From JAYEID01 sp964581885 (GTDB lineage: Bacteria; Patescibacteriota; WWE3; JAUXAW01; JAYEID01): a stretch of DNA of 7,784 nucleotides. Below the pieces are notes generated by a model, which had not been told where the DNA came from, did not search any database, and saw only the letters and a list, made by a program, of their open reading frames with translations. This document shows, piece after piece, positions 4,080-7,784 of the stretch. The stretch is taken from the NCBI GenBank assembly GCA_964581885.1, contig CAZOPS010000034.1, positions 1 to 7,784 of the forward strand, given 5' to 3'. The first letter of the stretch is position 1. Each line of letters opens with the position of its first letter. A program made the position numbers and the translations under genes.

Positions 4080-6179
4080 CTAAATATTTCCTGTTAGTTT
4101 TGCTTCGAATTTTTCTTCTACAGCTTTCACGATTTTTTCCCGCAGTGGTTTAATATCTTTGTCCGAAAGAGAACCAGTCTCTGAATTATATTTAAGAGTG
4201 AGAGTAACTCGTTTCTTCTTTTCCTTTTTAAGAGCGGTATCTTGGTAGACAGTTTTTACAGTTATTTCTATTTGGTAATCCTTATTTGTTGTTTCTTCTA
4301 TAACATTCTTTATATTAGCAACTAGTGTCCTCTCCCCTACTTCGAAGGTGAGATCTTCAATAATTGGGGGATGCGGTGGCAGTGGTTGATAAGCTTTAAA
4401 TTTCTGAGCAAATTCTATTAGTGATCTGGTGTTAATGTTAAACCCAGCAATGTCTTTTTCAATTTTGAAGTTTTGTTGAATATCTTTTTTAATTACTCCG
4501 ACTTGTCCTATCTTTCTTTTTTTCTTTTGTCCAATTTGAATTTCTGAGCTAGCATTTCTTTTCCAGAAAGAACAATCTTTTGTAAGCGGGATGAATTTGA
4601 CATCTTCAATTCCCAGTTTAGCTAAGAGAGCTTCAACTGTTCCTTTTGCCTTGTAAAAAGCATCTTCCTCATTTTTACCAGTTCTAAGACCAGCTAGTCT
4701 TCGCTGTTCATTCGGAAGTTTGTTGTCTTCTTTGAGCGGTGCAAAGACTCGTGACAGTTGGAAAATTGCTTGAGAATCATTCCATTTTTGGTTTTGGGAA
4801 CAAGTGCTTAAAAGTTTTGGAATGAGGCTGGGTCGGAGTAATGTTGCTTCTTCTGTTAGGGGGTTTTGGATCTTTAGTGCGTTTTTGGGATCTAAGTCTG
4901 TTTTACGTAATTCATTTCCGTTGGTGAAACTTGTGGTTTTAATTTCTGTGTGCCCCCAACCTTCAAGATATTTTTTAATTATTTTTTCCCAGTGGAAAGT
5001 ATTTTCTTCTTGGTGCAGAGCTTCGGGTAGGGGTGGCAGATTGGAAGAAATGTTGTGGTAACCATAAATTCTTGCTACTTCTTCAACTAAGTCAATACCT
5101 TCTTTTACATCAGTGCTTCGCCATGAAGGCACAGTTGCGCGAAGCTCAGGAGCTCCGGAAATATCGTCGGGACTAGTTAGCCAATCAATTTCAAAACCCA
5201 AAGCTCTAAGAATAGTGCTGATTTGTCTTGGATCAACTTCTGCTCCCAGAACCCCTTCCACATCTTCTTCTGAAAGTATTATTTTTTGCTCCACATATGT
5301 TTGGTTTTCAATATCAATTAATTTGCTAGCAATTTGCGCATTTGCGTTTTCTCGCAAAAATCTGGTAGCGTGTTTTAATGTTCCAACTACGCCACGTGGA
5401 TCCATTCCTTTTTCAAATCTGGCTGATGCTTCAGTGCGAAAACCCATTCTCTGAGTTGTTTCGCGTATTCTTTGTGGATCATAAATTTGCACAAATAGGA
5501 CTATTCTGGTAGTTCCCATATCTACACAAGAATTAGCTCCCCCCATTATTCCGCAAAGATCGATTAGTTTGTCTTCATCCTGGATAATAATTGTTCCCGC
5601 TGGAAGGTCACGTTCTTTTCCATCTAGAGTAGTTAGGGTTTCCCCTTCTCCACTCTCACGGAGAATCATTTTATTCCCCGAAATTTTGTCATAGTCAAAG
5701 ACATGCATAGGTTGCCCGCGTTCAATCATTAGGTAGTTGGTAATATCTATGGCGTTGTTTAGGGAGCGAATACCTACTTTTTCCAGCCGTTCCTGTATTT
5801 GTGGGGGGGATTGTTTTATTTCAACATTATCGAGGACAATGGCAGAAAAATGGGGGCAAAGGTTGGGATTTTTTATTCGAACGTGAAGCGGTAGAGACTC
5901 TTCTGGTTCTTTAAGTTTTATTTTTGGTTCTTTGTCTTGGAATTTTGCTTCTTGAGGATATTGGGTGAAAACAGCTCCAATTTCCCGCGCTATACCTAAA
6001 ACTGAAAGCGCATCTGGCCGGTTGGGTGTGATTTCAATTTCAAAAATATGGTCATCGCCTCTGGTAGTGATGTTTTCTACAGAAAGAGCATGTAGAGATA
6101 GCTTCTCCGCGATTTCTTTAGGAGATGCATCTGTTTCTACAAAATCTTGTATCCAATTGTAAGGGATTAAGACATTCAT
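4080..6179 (-). CDS. pheT: Phenylalanine--tRNA ligase beta subunit, form lacking the N-terminal tRNA-binding domain
   Basis: Non-catalytic chain of the (alpha-beta)2 enzyme that attaches Phe to tRNA-Phe in the cytoplasm; it includes the editing domain. From ATG 6179 it has 699 aa and begins MNVLIPYNWIQDFV. A TTG at 6197 would add six residues but lacks support. The order is: short N-terminal module; FEIEITPNRPDALS (about 46-59); B3/B4 editing region with HFSAIVLDN, VGIRSLNNAIDITNY and GQPMHVFDYDKI (about 100-260); B5 (about 295-375) with VEEVARIYGYHNI; catalytic-like core (about 385-590); and a C-terminal FDX-ACB anticodon-binding domain (about 597-699) with YQPLPPHPPIIEDL. In E. coli an EMAP-type tRNA-binding domain of about 100 residues lies between the N-terminal module and the ITPNR motif; here the gap is only a few residues. 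No Shine-Dalgarno site is seen. Confidence 0.96.
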   Translation of the reverse strand: MNVLIPYNWIQDFVETDASPKEIAEKLSLHALSVENITTRGDDHIFEIEITPNRPDALSVLGIAREIGAVFTQYPQEAKFQDKEPKIKLKEPEESLPLHVRIKNPNLCPHFSAIVLDNVEIKQSPPQIQERLEKVGIRSLNNAIDITNYLMIERGQPMHVFDYDKISGNKMILRESGEGETLTTLDGKERDLPAGTIIIQDEDKLIDLCGIMGGANSCVDMGTTRIVLFVQIYDPQRIRETTQRMGFRTEASARFEKGMDPRGVVGTLKHATRFLRENANAQIASKLIDIENQTYVEQKIILSEEDVEGVLGAEVDPRQISTILRALGFEIDWLTSPDDISGAPELRATVPSWRSTDVKEGIDLVEEVARIYGYHNISSNLPPLPEALHQEENTFHWEKIIKKYLEGWGHTEIKTTSFTNGNELRKTDLDPKNALKIQNPLTEEATLLRPSLIPKLLSTCSQNQKWNDSQAIFQLSRVFAPLKEDNKLPNEQRRLAGLRTGKNEEDAFYKAKGTVEALLAKLGIEDVKFIPLTKDCSFWKRNASSEIQIGQKKKRKIGQVGVIKKDIQQNFKIEKDIAGFNINTRSLIEFAQKFKAYQPLPPHPPIIEDLTFEVGERTLVANIKNVIEETTNKDYQIEITVKTVYQDTALKKEKKKRVTLTLKYNSETGSLSDKDIKPLREKIVKAVEEKFEAKLTGNI

Positions 6180-6194
6180 TGGTATAGCTTTTGT

Positions 6195-6233
6195 CAAATT
6201 CTAAATACTAAATTCGAAGCTCCAAATAAACTC
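6195..6233 (+). repeat. Left arm of 39-bp imperfect inverted repeat around the pheS-pheT four-helix-bundle gene
   Basis: The reverse complement of this AT-rich stretch aligns without gaps to 6652-6690 at 27 of 39 positions. Shared blocks include TTTGGA.CTT and G.ATTTG at the outer end. The two arms enclose the complete four-helix-bundle gene. Low complexity raises the chance level of such a match, so this needs statistical testing. Confidence 0.5.
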
Positions 6234-6253
6234 TAAATCTGAAAAACTAAAAG

Positions 6254-6631
6254 CTATTTACTTGTTTTATTCTTTGTTGTTTTTGTGTAAATAGCACCTA
6301 ATATTTTCATTAATTCTTGCGATTCTTCCATCAGCGGTATAAGTCGCTTCCTTAGTTGTTTGTTTGCGTTTGCAATTAGTTTTAGCCAAAAAATTGTCTC
6401 TTTTGCTTCCTTTTTAGCAAGTCTTATCTTATGTTTAAAGTCTCTTTTTGTATCTGTTTCGTTTGCCTCACGATAATTAGCTCCTATAGATGTTCCTGAT
6501 CTGAGACACTGATCTGCAAGGCGGCGATTGATATTGTTTTTTGGCAGTTCTTTACATAAACTTATTATTCGTTCTCCAAATTTAAGAGTTCTTTTTTCTA
6601 AATCGTATAAAGGTGAGCAAACCTCGTTCAT
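6254..6631 (-). CDS. Four helix bundle protein (23S rRNA intervening-sequence / S23 family), intact
   Basis: A 125-residue, mostly helical, basic protein. It shows the family layout: a YDLEKRTLKFGERIISLCK first helix, the conserved RSGTSIGANYREA turn-helix, the KRDFKHKIRLAKKEAKETIFW third helix and a C-terminal helix with a Lys/Thr-rich tail. The family (TIGR02436-type, related to proteins encoded in 23S rRNA intervening sequences and to Avd of diversity-generating retroelements) forms small helical bundles; its cellular role is unclear. The gene lies between pheS (63 bp upstream) and pheT (74 bp downstream) in the same orientation, so it interrupts an otherwise standard gene pair. AT-rich inverted repeats lie on both sides. 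It is related in family, but not closely in sequence, to the broken gene at 1495-1887. Confidence 0.9.
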   Translation of the reverse strand: MNEVCSPLYDLEKRTLKFGERIISLCKELPKNNINRRLADQCLRSGTSIGANYREANETDTKRDFKHKIRLAKKEAKETIFWLKLIANANKQLRKRLIPLMEESQELMKILGAIYTKTTKNKTSK

Positions 6632-6651
6632 TGTTTCGATTTTAGGGTTTC

Positions 6652-6690
6652 GTTTTTGTTTGGAACTTTATTATTCGAATTTCGAATTTG
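6652..6690 (-). repeat. Right arm of 39-bp imperfect inverted repeat around the pheS-pheT four-helix-bundle gene
   Basis: Partner of 6195-6233 (27/39). It contains the short direct repeat TTCGAATTTCGAATTT (6674-6689) and ends just before the hairpin over the pheS stop codon. Confidence 0.5.
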
Positions 6691-6719
6691 TTCCTCAGAA
6701 CTGCCTGAGGAACCTCAGG
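6690..6719 (-). other. Overlapping alternative hairpins across the pheS stop codon
   Basis: GTTCCTCAG (6690-6698) and CTGAGGAAC (6705-6713) form a perfect 9-bp stem with a 6-nt loop. CCTGAGG (6704-6710) can instead pair with CCTCAGG (6713-6719) across a 2-nt gap. The two pairings share an arm and exclude each other. Neither is followed by a U tract in the pheS transcript, so this is not called a terminator. The sequence also encodes the conserved C-terminal LRFLRQF of PheS, which may explain part of the symmetry. Confidence 0.4.
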
Positions 6720-7759
6720 TCGTTTTCGTAAAGTATCCGGATATCGTCTATGTTTAGATTTTCTCGCATCATAAATACTCTTTCTACCCCCCAACCAAAA
6801 GCAAACCCCGAAACTTTTTTGGGATCTAACCCACCGTTTTTCAGAACTTTGGGGTGGACTATGCCAGAGCCACCTAGTTCTGACCACCCACCCTTGCAGT
6901 ATCTGCACCCTTCGCCTCCGCAAAGGCCACAAGAAATATCAATTTCAAAAGAAGGTTCTGTGAAGCGAAAGTCAGTGGGACGGAGCCGGTAAGTTCTGTC
7001 ATTACCAAAATATTCGCGAATAAAGAAATCTAAGGTTCCTTTCAGGTGGGTAATGTTAATACCTTTATCTACTACTAGTCCCTCGAATTGGTAGAAAGTG
7101 GGAATGTGGCTAATATCGGATTGGCGCCTACCGCAACGAGAAATATTAATCATCCGGATTGGTACTCCCACCCTTTCCATTTCTCTAACCTGCCCGTTAG
7201 ATGTATGCGGCGTCAAAACCAAATTTGGTTTTTCCTTTTTATTTGATATTTGGGTTTTGACATTTGGATTTTGTACATAGAACGTTTCCCATTCATCCCG
7301 TGCAGGATGGTTTTCAGGCATATTTAGGCTTTCAAACGCATACCAATCTGTTTCTACTTCTGGATAACGTCTTCTTACAAAACCTAGCCGGTGGAAAATG
7401 CCTTCTATTTCGTGGACGGTTTGGGTTACGGGATGTAGGTGACCTAACTTTGGCTTTTCTCCCGGGAGAGTTACATCTAACCATACCTCTTCCCTACTCT
7501 TTTTTTCTGTCTCTCTCAATTCGGCGGTTTTACTTTTGATTAATTTTTCTAAAGCTGATTTAACTTGGTTTACTTTTTTTCCTACTTTGGGCCGTACATT
7601 CTTTTCCAAATCCGGAATGCTTTTTGTTATTTGGGTTAACTCCCCTTCTCTACCTAAGTACTGTTTTTCTAAATCTTCTAGCTTATCTAAGTTTTCTGCT
7701 GTTTTAACCTCTTGTTTTGCAGTATCCTCAATTTTTTTAATGTTTTCTAAAACACTCAT
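6695..7759 (-). CDS. pheS: Phenylalanine--tRNA ligase alpha subunit (catalytic), with an in-frame low-complexity insertion
   Basis: Class II synthetase chain that activates Phe and joins it to tRNA-Phe. The 354 residues comprise an N-terminal tRNA-binding coiled coil (about 1-90), the catalytic entry VTLPGEKPKLGHLHPVTQT (about 97-114), HPARDEWETFYV (151-162), the motif 2 region SRCGRRQSDISHIPTFYQFE (207-226), LKGTLDFFIREYFG, RFTEPSFEIDI and motif 3 GFAFGWGVERV (318-328). The end NDLRFLRQF is typical. Two features differ from E. coli PheS: a CX2CX4CX2C cluster (C277, C280, C285, C288), probably zinc-binding and also known in some other bacterial PheS proteins, and an extra stretch at 163-179 before the LTPHTS motif. 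The ATG at 7759 has no Shine-Dalgarno site. Downstream comes the four-helix-bundle gene, then pheT. Confidence 0.96.
   Translation of the reverse strand: MSVLENIKKIEDTAKQEVKTAENLDKLEDLEKQYLGREGELTQITKSIPDLEKNVRPKVGKKVNQVKSALEKLIKSKTAELRETEKKSREEVWLDVTLPGEKPKLGHLHPVTQTVHEIEGIFHRLGFVRRRYPEVETDWYAFESLNMPENHPARDEWETFYVQNPNVKTQISNKKEKPNLVLTPHTSNGQVREMERVGVPIRMINISRCGRRQSDISHIPTFYQFEGLVVDKGINITHLKGTLDFFIREYFGNDRTYRLRPTDFRFTEPSFEIDISCGLCGGEGCRYCKGGWSELGGSGIVHPKVLKNGGLDPKKVSGFAFGWGVERVFMMRENLNIDDIRILYENDLRFLRQF
7223..7273 (-). repeat. In-frame AT-rich insertion inside pheS
   Basis: These 51 bases encode PheS residues 163-179 (QNPNVKTQISNKKEKPN), between TFYV and LVLTPHTS. In E. coli PheS the equivalent distance (TFWF to LLRTQTS) is only a few residues. 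The coding strand is a chain of CAAAT/CCAAAT-like units separated by about 7-10 bp. The composition and word use resemble the AT-rich flank at 6195-6233, with CAAAT and CCAAATAAA words in both. It probably arose from an intergenic-type repeat that spread into the gene without breaking the frame. Confidence 0.6.
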
Positions 7760-7771
7760 TTTTAAAAGATT

Positions 7772-7777
7772 ATCATA
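7772..7777 (-). promoter_or_regulatory. Possible -10 box of a pheS promoter
   Basis: TATGAT on the minus strand ends 12 nt before the pheS ATG. If used, transcription would start about 6 nt upstream of the ATG, giving a nearly leaderless message, which would fit the absence of a Shine-Dalgarno site. The -35 region lies beyond the window, so support is weak. Confidence 0.3.
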
Positions 7778-7784
7778 TTTAGAA

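Noticed and set aside
4804..5454. Plus-strand open frames opposite pheT
   Set aside because: They are antisense shadows of the strongly supported pheT, with no family features.
6180..6197. TTG start adding six residues to PheT
   Set aside because: PheT homologues start right at the hydrophobic 'M.V...W...FV' segment, which fits ATG 6179; no SD site favours the TTG.
6690..6713. Intrinsic terminator after pheS
   Set aside because: The hairpin is real, but no U-rich tract follows it in the pheS transcript; the next bases are AAATTCG.

Overview
The window most likely comes from a member of the Candidate Phyla Radiation (Candidatus Patescibacteria). Microgenomates is a reasonable guess, but the class cannot be fixed from this sequence alone. 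The reasons are CPR-style pilins with the 'GRD..R..DL...LEMYY.DN' signature, a phenylalanyl-tRNA synthetase beta chain without its N-terminal tRNA-binding domain, small 'four helix bundle' (23S rRNA intervening-sequence, S23) proteins placed between operon genes, AT-rich low-complexity spacers and few Shine-Dalgarno sites. TGA, TAG and TAA are all used as ordinary stops, so no recoding is evident.

Bases 1-4056, plus strand, are a type IV pilus/pseudopilus locus: the 3' end of one pilin, a Rho-independent terminator, a prepilin peptidase (PilD family), a four-helix-bundle gene broken by one amber codon, two paralogous Cys-rich pilins, a GspH/FimT-like minor pilin and a PilV/GspI-like minor pilin. 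The peptidase would remove the short basic leaders of the pilins beside it. The assembly ATPase and platform genes are not in the window. A plausible sigma70 promoter and the only strong Shine-Dalgarno sequence lie just before the first complete pilin.

Bases 4080-7759, minus strand, read pheS - four-helix-bundle gene - pheT and converge on the pilus locus with only 23 bp between them. PheS and PheT form the (alpha-beta)2 synthetase that charges tRNA-Phe. They are normally adjacent, so the intact four-helix-bundle gene between them looks like an insertion.

The most interesting layer is inserted sequence. (a) A 68-bp nested palindrome lies in frame inside the prepilin peptidase, as Rickettsia palindromic elements do in their host genes. 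(b) A 17-residue low-complexity AT-rich insertion lies in frame inside the PheS catalytic domain. (c) Both four-helix-bundle genes are bracketed by inverted repeats: 20 bp (19/20 matching) for one and 39 bp (27/39) for the other. This recalls the self-complementary ends of 23S rRNA intervening sequences that encode the same protein family, but here the setting is protein operons. Together these suggest small, possibly mobile, palindrome-bounded cassettes.
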